Below are positions 1 to 6,286 of a stretch of 8,057 bases of DNA, in pieces; within the stretch, counting starts at the first letter, position 1; each line of letters starts with the position of its first letter. Origin of the DNA: CAZLLV01 sp964560325 (GTDB taxonomy: Bacteria > Acidobacteriota > Thermoanaerobaculia > Multivoradales > DATKCC01); contig CAZLLV010000574.1 of assembly GCA_964560325.1 (NCBI GenBank), positions 1-8,057 on the forward strand, written 5' to 3'. A model generated the notes under the pieces. The model worked only from the letters and a program-made list of their open reading frames with translations. It searched no databases and had not been told where the DNA came from. Made by a program: the position numbers and the translations under genes.

Positions 1-1
1 G

Positions 2-403
2 TACGCACGGGCCGGGCTCCTCGCCTTGCTCCTGACGCTGCTCCCGGCCCTGGTCGGGTGCAGCGGCAACGCCGTCCGCCACGACACCGAGGATCAGCTC
101 GGCTTCGGGGTGCGCATGGCGCAGCGGGGGCTGTGGAGCGAGGCCCTCTTCCGCTTCGAGAAGGCGCGCGCGGCCGATCCCACCAACCCGCGGATCCTCA
201 ACAACATCGCCGTGGCGCTGGAGGCGGCGGGGCGGTACGAGGAGGCCCTGGAGGCGTACCGGGAGGCGATCCGCCTGGCGCCCGGCAACCGCGACCTGGA
301 AGCCAACTACGCCCGCTTCGTGGACTTTTACCAGAGCTTCCAGACCGACGAGGTGCCGGCCCTCCTCGACGGCGGAGAGGCTCCGGCGGAGGGTACGCCA
401 TGA
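2..403 (+). CDS. TPR-repeat lipoprotein (5' end outside the window)
   Basis: This is the C-terminal 133 residues of a small lipoprotein that carries tetratricopeptide repeats. The open frame runs to the left edge. The only in-window start candidate, TTG at 26, would leave a signal peptide without a positively charged N-region, so the true start is probably upstream. A hydrophobic Leu/Ala stretch leads into the lipobox LVGC, with the Cys codon at 59-61, so the mature protein should be lipid-anchored on the periplasmic side. After it come a TPR unit (GFGVRMAQRGLWSEALFRFE), a second, well-formed unit (NNIAVALEAAGRYEEALEAY), and a partial third ending in FVDFYQSF. TPRs are protein-docking modules, so a scaffold role in an envelope complex is likely (inference). 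The TGA overlaps the next gene's ATG (ATGA, 400-403), which suggests translational coupling. The specific partner is unknown. Confidence 0.8.
   Translation, partial: YARAGLLALLLTLLPALVGCSGNAVRHDTEDQLGFGVRMAQRGLWSEALFRFEKARAADPTNPRILNNIAVALEAAGRYEEALEAYREAIRLAPGNRDLEANYARFVDFYQSFQTDEVPALLDGGEAPAEGTP
388..393 (+). promoter_or_regulatory. Ribosome binding site for the gene at 400
   Basis: GGAGGG lies 6 nt before the ATG at 400. It supports starting the second gene there, not at the earlier in-frame codons from position 58, which would run through the TPR gene in a different frame. Confidence 0.7.
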
Positions 404-1131
404 CGTTCCGTTCGACCTCCCGCCGACCCCTCCCCCTGCTCCTCGGCGCCCTGAGTCTCTCTCTCCTGGCGGGGACGCTCGCGCCGCCCGCGCGGGCGGA
501 GGTGGAGGTCCGGCTGACGCTGCCGCAGAAGGCGAAGCTCGACCTGCGGGGCAAGGACTCGGTGGTGGTGACCCCGTTTCTGGTGGTGGCCCAGGAGGGC
601 GAGACGCCGGGGGCGGAGCGGGACGTCGACGTCGAGGGCGAGTTCATCCGCTACCTCGAGAAGATCCTGCGCCGCGAGACCGACCTGCGCGTGCTCGAGC
701 CGGGGCCGGTGTCGTACCCGACCTTCGACCTCGACCAGCTCGTCGAGAACGAGGGCTTCTGGCAGGACCTCGCCGAGCGCCTCCAGGTCGACCTGCTGGT
801 CGCCGGCAGCCTCGACTTCGACATCCAGGACCGCACGGGCTACAGCACGCAGGAGTTCGTCTCGCCGGTCGACGGCCGCACCTACTACCGGCAGGTGCTG
901 GTCGAGCAGACCGGCTTCGAGTACGACATCCTGATGGTGGTGATGGACGGCGCCACCGGCCGCCTGCTGTACCGCGACAACTTCAAGGACTTCCGCAGCT
1001 TTCCCACGGGCGACGTGGACCCGGTCGCCGGCATGTTCGAGAACCTCTACTCCCTCGAGGACCGGATCTTGAGCGTGTTCACGCAGAACGAAGTGGAGAC
1101 GACGCGGACCCTCTTCACCCATGCCCGCTGA
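400..1131 (+). CDS. Secreted periplasmic protein of unknown function, possibly CsgG/FlgO-like
   Basis: This 243-residue protein has a classic Sec signal peptide: basic residues in the first nine positions, a Leu-rich core at about 11-27, and an A-R-A site before Glu34. There is no lipobox Cys, so it is probably soluble in the periplasm. The mature part has alternating beta/alpha character: VVVTPFLVV at the start, an amphipathic helix EFIRYLEKILRRETDLRVLE, then LQVDLLVAGSLDFDIQDRTG and YDILMVVMDGATGRLLYRD. A first strand giving a V-x-PF motif, followed by a helix and then a 'DLLVAGSL' strand, is reminiscent of the CsgG/FlgO/TolB-N fold. I cannot confirm this, and the protein is best called a conserved-looking hypothetical. 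It is coupled to the TPR lipoprotein by an ATGA overlap and followed after 58 bp by the peptidase-barrel gene, so it probably works with them at the outer membrane. Confidence 0.75.
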   Translation: MTFRSTSRRPLPLLLGALSLSLLAGTLAPPARAEVEVRLTLPQKAKLDLRGKDSVVVTPFLVVAQEGETPGAERDVDVEGEFIRYLEKILRRETDLRVLEPGPVSYPTFDLDQLVENEGFWQDLAERLQVDLLVAGSLDFDIQDRTGYSTQEFVSPVDGRTYYRQVLVEQTGFEYDILMVVMDGATGRLLYRDNFKDFRSFPTGDVDPVAGMFENLYSLEDRILSVFTQNEVETTRTLFTHAR

Positions 1132-1178
1132 GCTCGGGAAGCGTCCGCGAGCTCGAGCCCGACACCAGCCCGGAGACA

Positions 1179-1185
1179 GGGAGGT
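1179..1185 (+). promoter_or_regulatory. Ribosome binding site that decides a TTG start
   Basis: GGGAGGT lies 4 nt before TTG at 1190; counted from the GGAGG core at 1180-1184 the gap is 5 nt. The earlier in-frame ATG at 1121 sits inside the previous gene and would add a 23-residue Arg-rich extension before the signal peptide. The site therefore argues for TTG 1190. Confidence 0.65.
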
Positions 1186-1189
1186 CCCC

Positions 1190-4100
1190 TTGCGCCACCG
1201 CACGACGTTTCTCGTTCTCGCCGCTCTGGCCGCCGCCTCCTTCGGACAGCTCGTAGCGCCGCCGCCGGCCGACGCGCAGTACGTCTTCGGCTACTTCGGC
1301 AAGAACAAGATCGCCTACGAAGCGTTCGACTGGCACATCTACCACTCGCCTCACTTCGACGTCTACTACTACGAGGCCGAAGAGCACCTGCTGCCGAAGA
1401 TCGTCTCGTTCGCGGAGAGCGCCTACGATCGCCTGTCGCGCCGCCTCGACTTCCAGATCGACGAGCCGACCTCGCTGATCGTCTACGCCACCCACTCGGC
1501 GTTCGAGCAGAACAACCTGCTCTTCAACTTCGTGCCCGAGGGGGTGGGCGCCTTCGCCACGCCGGTGCGCTACCGGATGGTGATGCCGGCCGACCTGCCC
1601 GACCCGCAGCTCTTCGAGCTGATCATGCACGAGCTGACCCACATCTTCGAGTACCACATCCTCTTCCAGGGCAGCCTCGCGCGCGCGGTCTCGCAGTCGC
1701 CGCCGACCTGGATGATGGAGGGCTTCGCCAGCTACATGGCGGACGACGAGGAGTCGTGGGAGAAGATGTACCTGCGCGACGCGGTGGTCAACGACCTGAT
1801 CCCGCCGATCAGCCGGGTCGATTTCGGCGGCTACATGGCCTACCGCTTCGGCCACGCCTTCTTCGACTTCGTCGAGGAGCGCTGGGGCGACGACGGCGTC
1901 CAGGACTTCATCTACGAGCTGCGCAACACGATCGGCGCGCGCGCCGACCGGGCGGTCGAGCGCGCCTTCCGGATCGAGCCGGAGGAGTTCGACATCGAGT
2001 TCCGGCGCTGGCTGCGCGCGCGCTACCTGCCGCAGCTCGTGGCGAGCGGCGAGCCGCTCGACTACGGTCGGCCGTACCGGGTCGAGAACAAGCCGAACAC
2101 GACGGAGACCTCGCCCGCCGTCTCGCCCTCCGGCGATCTCGTGGCCGCCTTCAGCACGCTCGCCGGCGAGGTCGACGTGGTGCTGTTCGACAACCGGCGC
2201 CGGCGCTTCCTGCGCAACCTGACCGCGGGGTACGCGAACGACTACCAGTACCTGGTCGCGCAGGGGCTCCACGTCTCGCGCCGGATGGGCAAGGACATTG
2301 CGTTCTCGCCCGACGGCGACACGCTGGCTCTCTTCGTCAAGCGCGAGAGCGGCCGCAGCCTGATGCTCCTCGACGTCATCTCCGGCAGAGTGGTGCGGAT
2401 CATCGACATGGACCACCTCGGCCTCGAGCAGCAGCTCTCGCCGGTCTACTCGCCCGACGGGACGAAGGTCGCCTTCTCCGCCTGGCTCGAGGGCGACTTC
2501 GACCTCTTCGCCTACGACCTCGAGTCGGGAGCGCTCGAGAACCTGACCGACGACGACCTCTACAACGGCGGCCCGGTCTACTCGCCGGACGGCGGCCGGA
2601 TCGTCTACTCGAGCGTCCTCGACGGCTACGAGAAGCTGTTCGAGCTCGATCTCGAGACCGGCGAGCGCCGGCAGGTCAGCTTCGGCGCCTCCCACGAGCG
2701 CGACCCGTCGTTCTCGCCCGACGGCCGGCGGATCTACTTCACCTCCGACCGCACCGGTGCCGAGAACGTCTACTCGGTCGAGGCCGAAACCGGGCGCGTC
2801 TCGCAGCACACGAACGCGGTCACCGGCTGCTACATGCCGTCCGCCTTCCTCGACGAGGACGGCGAGGAGCAGCTCGTCTTCGTCGGCTTCTGGCGCCAGA
2901 GCCAGAGCCTCTACCTCGCCGATCCGGACGAGGTGCTGGTCGGCGAGGACATCGTCGCTCCGTCCGAGCCGGCGGCGCCCTACGGCATCGAGCCCCCCGA
3001 GCTCGACGAGCCGGGCGACCCGAACGCGCCCACGGGCGCGGCCGACGACGTGGCGGAGGAGACCGAGCCGTTCGTGGTCCTCGGCGGTGAGACGGCCGAG
3101 CCGGAGGCGCTGCCGGTGTTCGAGCCGGACATCGACGTGACGATCGACATGGCGAACCGGGAGCGCTACCCGCGCCTGAAGCTCTACCTCGAGGACGCGC
3201 AGACGCTCGTCGCCGTCGACGACGACCAGACCGTCCTCGGCCAGATCTACCTCCGCTTCTCCGACCAGATCGGCGACCGCCAGCTCTACACCCTCTTCAC
3301 CTCGGTCCGGAGCTTCTCCGACTTCAACGTCATCTACCTCGACACCTCGCGCCGGATCAACTGGATGGTCCGGCTGTACGACGACCGGGACTACTTCGTC
3401 CGCCTCACCTCGGAGGGCGAGATCGAGCGGGACGCCCGCTACTCCGAGAGCGGCCTGATGGGCTACCTGGTCTACCCGTTCAGCTTCTACCGCCGGGTCG
3501 AGCTCGGCATCGGCGCCCGCTACCGCGACGTGCCGAGCCCGCTCTTCGCGAACCGGGGCCAGGAGGGGGAGAGGGAGCTGGTCCAGGTCTACGATGCCCG
3601 GAGCGACGCCTATCCTGCGGTCGAAGTCTCCTTCGTCGGCGACACCACGCTGTTCGCCGGCTACGGGCCGATCGCCGGCCACCGGTACCGTTTCACCGCG
3701 AGCTACGCGCCCGACCTGGAGGAGAGCGGCACCCTCTCCCGGGACCTGATCCTGGACGCCCGCAAGTACGTCCCGCTCACCCGCCGGAGCAACCTGGCGT
3801 TCCGGGCCTGGGGCGGCTCGAGCGAGGGGAACTTCACCCGCCCCTTCTTCTTCGGCGGGCTCGACACCATCCGGGGCGCTCTCATCTACTCCCTGGTCGG
3901 CGACCAGGCGTTCTACGCCAACGCGGAGGTGCGCTTCCCGCTCATCGACACCATCGCGCTGCCGTTCCTGAACATCCGGAACATCCGCGGCGTCTTCTTC
4001 CTCGACGCGGGCGGCGCCTACTTCAAGGGCCGGGAGGAGTTCGATTTCTGGGACAGCGACAACGACCGGCTGGAGGACGGCGTCTCGGCCTACGGCTTCG

Positions 4101-4219
4101 GGATCACGGCCTACCTCTTCGGTCTGCCGCTGAACTTCGAGTTCTCCAAGCGGTGGGACTTCGAGGACACCGTCAACGATAGTTGGGACACCAACCTCTG
4201 GATCGGCCAGCGGTTCTGA
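1190..4219 (+). CDS. Outer-membrane fusion: HEXXH metallopeptidase, TolB-like propeller, Omp85-type beta-barrel
   Basis: The protein is 1009 residues from the TTG start, with a signal peptide (RHR, Leu/Ala-rich core, cleavage after A-D-A near residue 28). Part one (about 29-300) is a gluzincin-like zinc peptidase. HELTH lies at 147-151, and a likely third zinc ligand, Glu177, lies in WMMEGFASYM. The spacing and the later FGGYMAYRFGHAFFDFVEER segment resemble the peptidase MA-like families. Part two (about 303-582) is a beta-propeller with SPDG-type blade motifs near 311, 372, 420, 464, 508 and a degenerate one near 553, giving six blades as in TolB. A 73-residue linker (584-656) has about 20 acidic residues and no Lys, Arg or His. 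Part three (about 657-1009) is an Omp85/BamA-type barrel, with IYLRFSDQIGDRQLY near 685, the Arg-Gly lid motif in GGLDTIRGALIYSLVGDQ (R895-G896), YANAEVRFPLI, and a C-terminal GQRF ending in Phe1009. No POTRA domains are visible. Domain identity is well supported, but substrate and function are unknown. Confidence 0.85.
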   Translation: MRHRTTFLVLAALAAASFGQLVAPPPADAQYVFGYFGKNKIAYEAFDWHIYHSPHFDVYYYEAEEHLLPKIVSFAESAYDRLSRRLDFQIDEPTSLIVYATHSAFEQNNLLFNFVPEGVGAFATPVRYRMVMPADLPDPQLFELIMHELTHIFEYHILFQGSLARAVSQSPPTWMMEGFASYMADDEESWEKMYLRDAVVNDLIPPISRVDFGGYMAYRFGHAFFDFVEERWGDDGVQDFIYELRNTIGARADRAVERAFRIEPEEFDIEFRRWLRARYLPQLVASGEPLDYGRPYRVENKPNTTETSPAVSPSGDLVAAFSTLAGEVDVVLFDNRRRRFLRNLTAGYANDYQYLVAQGLHVSRRMGKDIAFSPDGDTLALFVKRESGRSLMLLDVISGRVVRIIDMDHLGLEQQLSPVYSPDGTKVAFSAWLEGDFDLFAYDLESGALENLTDDDLYNGGPVYSPDGGRIVYSSVLDGYEKLFELDLETGERRQVSFGASHERDPSFSPDGRRIYFTSDRTGAENVYSVEAETGRVSQHTNAVTGCYMPSAFLDEDGEEQLVFVGFWRQSQSLYLADPDEVLVGEDIVAPSEPAAPYGIEPPELDEPGDPNAPTGAADDVAEETEPFVVLGGETAEPEALPVFEPDIDVTIDMANRERYPRLKLYLEDAQTLVAVDDDQTVLGQIYLRFSDQIGDRQLYTLFTSVRSFSDFNVIYLDTSRRINWMVRLYDDRDYFVRLTSEGEIERDARYSESGLMGYLVYPFSFYRRVELGIGARYRDVPSPLFANRGQEGERELVQVYDARSDAYPAVEVSFVGDTTLFAGYGPIAGHRYRFTASYAPDLEESGTLSRDLILDARKYVPLTRRSNLAFRAWGGSSEGNFTRPFFFGGLDTIRGALIYSLVGDQAFYANAEVRFPLIDTIALPFLNIRNIRGVFFLDAGGAYFKGREEFDFWDSDNDRLEDGVSAYGFGITAYLFGLPLNFEFSKRWDFEDTVNDSWDTNLWIGQRF

Positions 4220-4257
4220 ATCCGCAGCCAGCTCTGCCGCCGCCCTCGGTCGTTTCC

Positions 4258-4287
4258 TTGTGACATTCGCGGGAGCGGGGGTAGACT
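4258..4287 (+). promoter_or_regulatory. Possible sigma-70-type promoter giving a near-leaderless transcript
   Basis: TTGTGA (4258-4263) and TAGACT (4282-4287) are separated by 18 bp, each matching the -35 and -10 consensus at 4 of 6 positions. The ATG at 4298 is 10 nt beyond the -10 box, so transcription would begin at or within a few bases of the start codon. The lack of a Shine-Dalgarno sequence before 4298 fits this. The call rests on sequence resemblance only. Confidence 0.45.
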
Positions 4288-4297
4288 GCCCGGGTCC

Positions 4298-5059
4298 ATG
4301 GAGATCGAGGTCCTCGGAAGTCATGGGGGCGAGAGCCCCGATTGCCGCCTGACCTGCCTGCTCGTCGAGGGGAGCATCGCGCTCGACGCCGGGTCTCTCA
4401 CGCAGGCGCTGCCGATCGAGCGGCAGGTCGAGGTCCACTCGATCCTGCTCTCGCACTCGCACATGGACCACACGAGCGCCCTGCCGTTCTTCATCGAGAA
4501 CGTCTACGGGCAGAGCTCGGGCGCGATCGACCTCTACGCCTCCGAGGCGACGATCTACGCGATCCGCAAGTACCTCTTCAACAACGCCACCTGGCCCGAC
4601 TTCACCCGCCTGCCGAACCACCTGCTGCCGGCGGTGCGCTTCCACGAGATCCGGAGCGGCGAGCCTTTCGAGATCGACGGCGTGCGCTTCACCCCGATCC
4701 CGGTCGACCACCTGGTGCCGACCCACGGCTTCCTGATCGAGAAGGACGGCGCGGCGGTCCTCTGGTCGAGCGACACCGGTCCGACGCAGCGGCTGTGGGA
4801 GATCGCCAACCGGACCCGCAACCTGAAGGCGGTGTGCCTCGATACGAGCTTCGACAATTCGCTCCAGCAGGTGGCCGACCTGTCGCTCCACCTCACGCCG
4901 CGGACGCTCGAGGAGGAGCTGCGCAAGCTCGAGGTCGACGTCCCGGTGCTCCTGCACCACCTGAAGCCGCCCTGCATCGAACGCATCCATGCCGAGGTCC
5001 GGGCGCTCGGCAACCCGAGCCTCGATTTCCTCCAGCAGGGCAGGATCTATCGCTTCTGA
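4298..5059 (+). CDS. MBL-fold hydrolase, class II cyclic-nucleotide phosphodiesterase-like
   Basis: This 253-residue cytoplasmic protein has no signal peptide. It has the metallo-beta-lactamase layout: an N-terminal strand and turn (EVLGSHGGESPDCRLTCLLV), then IALDAGSL, and the metal motif SHSHMDHT at 52-59 (H53, H55, D57, H58). Further candidate ligands are H138 or H143 in VDHLVPTHG, D159 in SSDTGPT, and H220/H221 in LLHHLKPP. The opening LGSHGGESP, the 'LFNNATWPDFTRLP' segment and the SDTGPT plus HHLKP ends resemble MBL proteins annotated as 3',5'-cyclic-nucleotide phosphodiesterases (class II PDE). Those hydrolyse cAMP or cGMP, although many members are untested. Other MBL activities (RNase Z-like, or a different phosphodiester substrate) remain possible. 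The gene starts a new unit 78 bp after the barrel gene, behind a candidate promoter, with no Shine-Dalgarno sequence. Confidence 0.75.
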   Translation: MEIEVLGSHGGESPDCRLTCLLVEGSIALDAGSLTQALPIERQVEVHSILLSHSHMDHTSALPFFIENVYGQSSGAIDLYASEATIYAIRKYLFNNATWPDFTRLPNHLLPAVRFHEIRSGEPFEIDGVRFTPIPVDHLVPTHGFLIEKDGAAVLWSSDTGPTQRLWEIANRTRNLKAVCLDTSFDNSLQQVADLSLHLTPRTLEEELRKLEVDVPVLLHHLKPPCIERIHAEVRALGNPSLDFLQQGRIYRF

Positions 5060-5114
5060 TCCGTTGCGCCGGCCCGGGCCCACGGGGCCGCCGCGACGGC
5101 CGGGCGTGACCACG

Positions 5115-5387
5115 ATGGATTCGCGCGATTCCGAGCGTTCGGCCGAGCTCCAGGAGCTGCTGCGGGCGATGCGCCCGCGCATCCTGGAGCTGCTCCGGCG
5201 CCACCGGGTCCCGGAGGAAGCGGCGGCCGAGATCGTCCACGACACCTTCATCGCGCTCGCCGTGCGCTGGAACCGCGTGGGCGACCGGCAGGCGTGGCTG
5301 CTCGGCACCCTGGAAGCGCGCTGCCGCAGGCTCGGTGAACGAGGCGAGCGAGCCGGCGACGACGCCGGAGAGGCGGCGGATCGGTGA
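5115..5387 (+). CDS. Small sigma-70 region 2-like protein lacking region 4
   Basis: A 90-residue protein from ATG 5115; GTG 5106 is an in-frame alternative adding three residues. After a charged N-terminal helix (SAELQELLRAMRPRILELLR) comes a segment resembling region 2 of extracytoplasmic-function (ECF) sigma factors. It contains VPEEAAAEIVHDTFIALAVR, matching the usual 'A-E-D-L-V-Q-D/E-T-F' core-binding helix, then WNRVGDRQAWLLGTLEARCRRL, matching the 'W-x-x-V-x-D-x-x-AWL' part of regions 2.3-2.4. ECF sigma factors are normally about 160-200 residues and carry a region 4 for -35 recognition. Here the protein ends in a charged, Ala/Gly-rich tail, and nothing resembling region 4 follows before the next gene at 5439. 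It may be a stand-alone core-binding domain, a decayed sigma gene, or a coincidental helical match. There is no Shine-Dalgarno sequence. Confidence 0.6.
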   Translation: MDSRDSERSAELQELLRAMRPRILELLRRHRVPEEAAAEIVHDTFIALAVRWNRVGDRQAWLLGTLEARCRRLGERGERAGDDAGEAADR

Positions 5388-5438
5388 CGAAGCCGTGATA
5401 GCTTTCCGCCACCGGTTCCACGACCGGCCCACCCCGTC

Positions 5439-6218
5439 ATGAGACTCGCGATCCTGGGCTCCGGCAGCCGCGGCAACGCCATGGTGCTGGAGTCCGGAGG
5501 CCGGCGCCTGCTGATCGACGCCGGCTTCTCCTGCCGGGAGCTCGAGCGGCGCATGGCGCTGCTCGGCATCGCGCCCGAGAGCCTGTCGGCCCTGCTCCTC
5601 ACCCACGAGCACTCGGACCACGTGCGCGGCGCCGACGTGCTGACCCGGCGCTACGATCTGCCGGTCTACGCCACCGCGGGCACCCGCGACGGATCGAAGC
5701 TCGCCCCCGAGGTGCGCGCGCGCTGCCACCGCCTCGCCTCCGGCCTGCCGGCGGAGGTGGCGGGCTTCGAGATCGAGCCGTTCGCCATCCCGCACGACGC
5801 GGCGGAGCCGGTCGGATTCGCGATCGAGGACGGCGGCGGGCGCCGCCTCGGCCTCGCCGCCGACCTGGGCAGCCGCAGCCGTCTCGCCTGGGGCCGCCTG
5901 GTCGAGCTCGACTGCCTGGTGCTCGAGACCAACCACGACCTGGGGATGCTCAGAAACGGCCCCTACCCCTGGTCGCTCAAGCAGCGGGTCGCCGGCAGCC
6001 ACGGGCACCTGTCGAACGAAGACGCGGCGGGCGGCATCCCGGAGCTGGTGGGGGACCGGCTGCGCTGGGTCGTCTGCTACCACCTGTCCCAGACCAACAA
6101 CTCGCCGGCGCTCGCCGCCGATTCGATCGCCGAGATCCTCGACCGGGAAGGGTGCCGGGCGCGGGTCGAGCTGACCTGGCAGGACCGGCCGAGCGGCTGG
6201 ATCGACCTGACCGCCTGA
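5439..6218 (+). CDS. MBL-fold hydrolase of the YycJ/WalJ type
   Basis: This 259-residue cytoplasmic protein matches the YycJ/WalJ group of metallo-beta-lactamase proteins. The start LAILGSGSRGNAMVLESGG, then LLIDAGFSCRELERRM, and the metal motif LLTHEHSDHVRG (H56, H58, D60, H61) are all typical. Later metal or family residues are H120 in AIPHDA, D142 in AADLGS, the ETNHDLGML signature, GHLSN (H190) and YHLSQTNNSP (H215). Length is normal for the family. YycJ proteins are linked to DNA-processing nuclease activity and, in Bacillus-type genomes, sit beside the WalKR genes. Here no two-component genes are visible and the downstream neighbours are purine genes, so the role is known only at family level. 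The start at 5439 lacks a Shine-Dalgarno sequence, but it begins the family's N-terminal strand directly. The gene is distinct from the other MBL gene at 4298. Confidence 0.88.
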   Translation: MRLAILGSGSRGNAMVLESGGRRLLIDAGFSCRELERRMALLGIAPESLSALLLTHEHSDHVRGADVLTRRYDLPVYATAGTRDGSKLAPEVRARCHRLASGLPAEVAGFEIEPFAIPHDAAEPVGFAIEDGGGRRLGLAADLGSRSRLAWGRLVELDCLVLETNHDLGMLRNGPYPWSLKQRVAGSHGHLSNEDAAGGIPELVGDRLRWVVCYHLSQTNNSPALAADSIAEILDREGCRARVELTWQDRPSGWIDLTA

Positions 6219-6235
6219 AATCCCGGCCGCCCGTC

Positions 6236-6253
6236 GACCGTTCTGGAACGATC
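6236..6253 (+). promoter_or_regulatory. Imperfect dyad in the gap before purS, possible operator
   Basis: GACCGTTC-TG-GAACGATC is an 18-bp inverted repeat with one mismatched pair, centred in the 68-bp gap between the YycJ-like gene and purS. It could be a regulator site for the purine genes or simply a chance dyad in GC-rich DNA. It has no T-run, so it is not a typical intrinsic terminator. Confidence 0.3.
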
Positions 6254-6274
6254 CGTGCGAGCCACGAGAACCAT

Positions 6275-6280
6275 GGAGGA
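6275..6280 (+). promoter_or_regulatory. Ribosome binding site for purS
   Basis: GGAGGA lies 6 nt before GTG at 6287. It sets the purS start there, which also matches where PurS homology begins (KAIVTVYPRK), and rules out the longer in-frame extension back to 6152 that overlaps the YycJ-like gene. Confidence 0.8.
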
Positions 6281-6286
6281 AGCGAA

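Noticed and set aside
1756..3090. A 444-codon + strand frame inside the large fusion gene.
   Set aside because: It is an Arg/Pro/Ala-rich shifted reading of the fusion gene without any motif.
5060..5114. GC-rich palindromes such as GGCCCGGGCC in the gap after the phosphodiesterase-like gene, considered as a terminator.
   Set aside because: The stems are about 5 bp, with no T-run, and such palindromes are expected in this base composition.
5397..5427. TGATAGCTT as an extended -10 box, and a CCGGT/ACCGG hairpin before the YycJ-like gene.
   Set aside because: The -10 matches at only 3 of 6 positions, no -35 lies at the right distance, and a 5-bp stem is weak.
1115..5602. A 1495-codon stop-free frame on the minus strand crossing three genes.
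   Set aside because: Its product is low-complexity (Val, Glu, Arg, Ala and Leu repeats), with no domain or signal. In DNA this GC-rich, the frame opposite well-used codons is often stop-free. The + strand genes have clear motifs.
4893..6083. A 396-codon minus-strand frame opposite the sigma-like and YycJ-like genes.
   Set aside because: Composition is that of an antisense shadow, with no recognisable motif, and the opposite strand holds well-supported genes.
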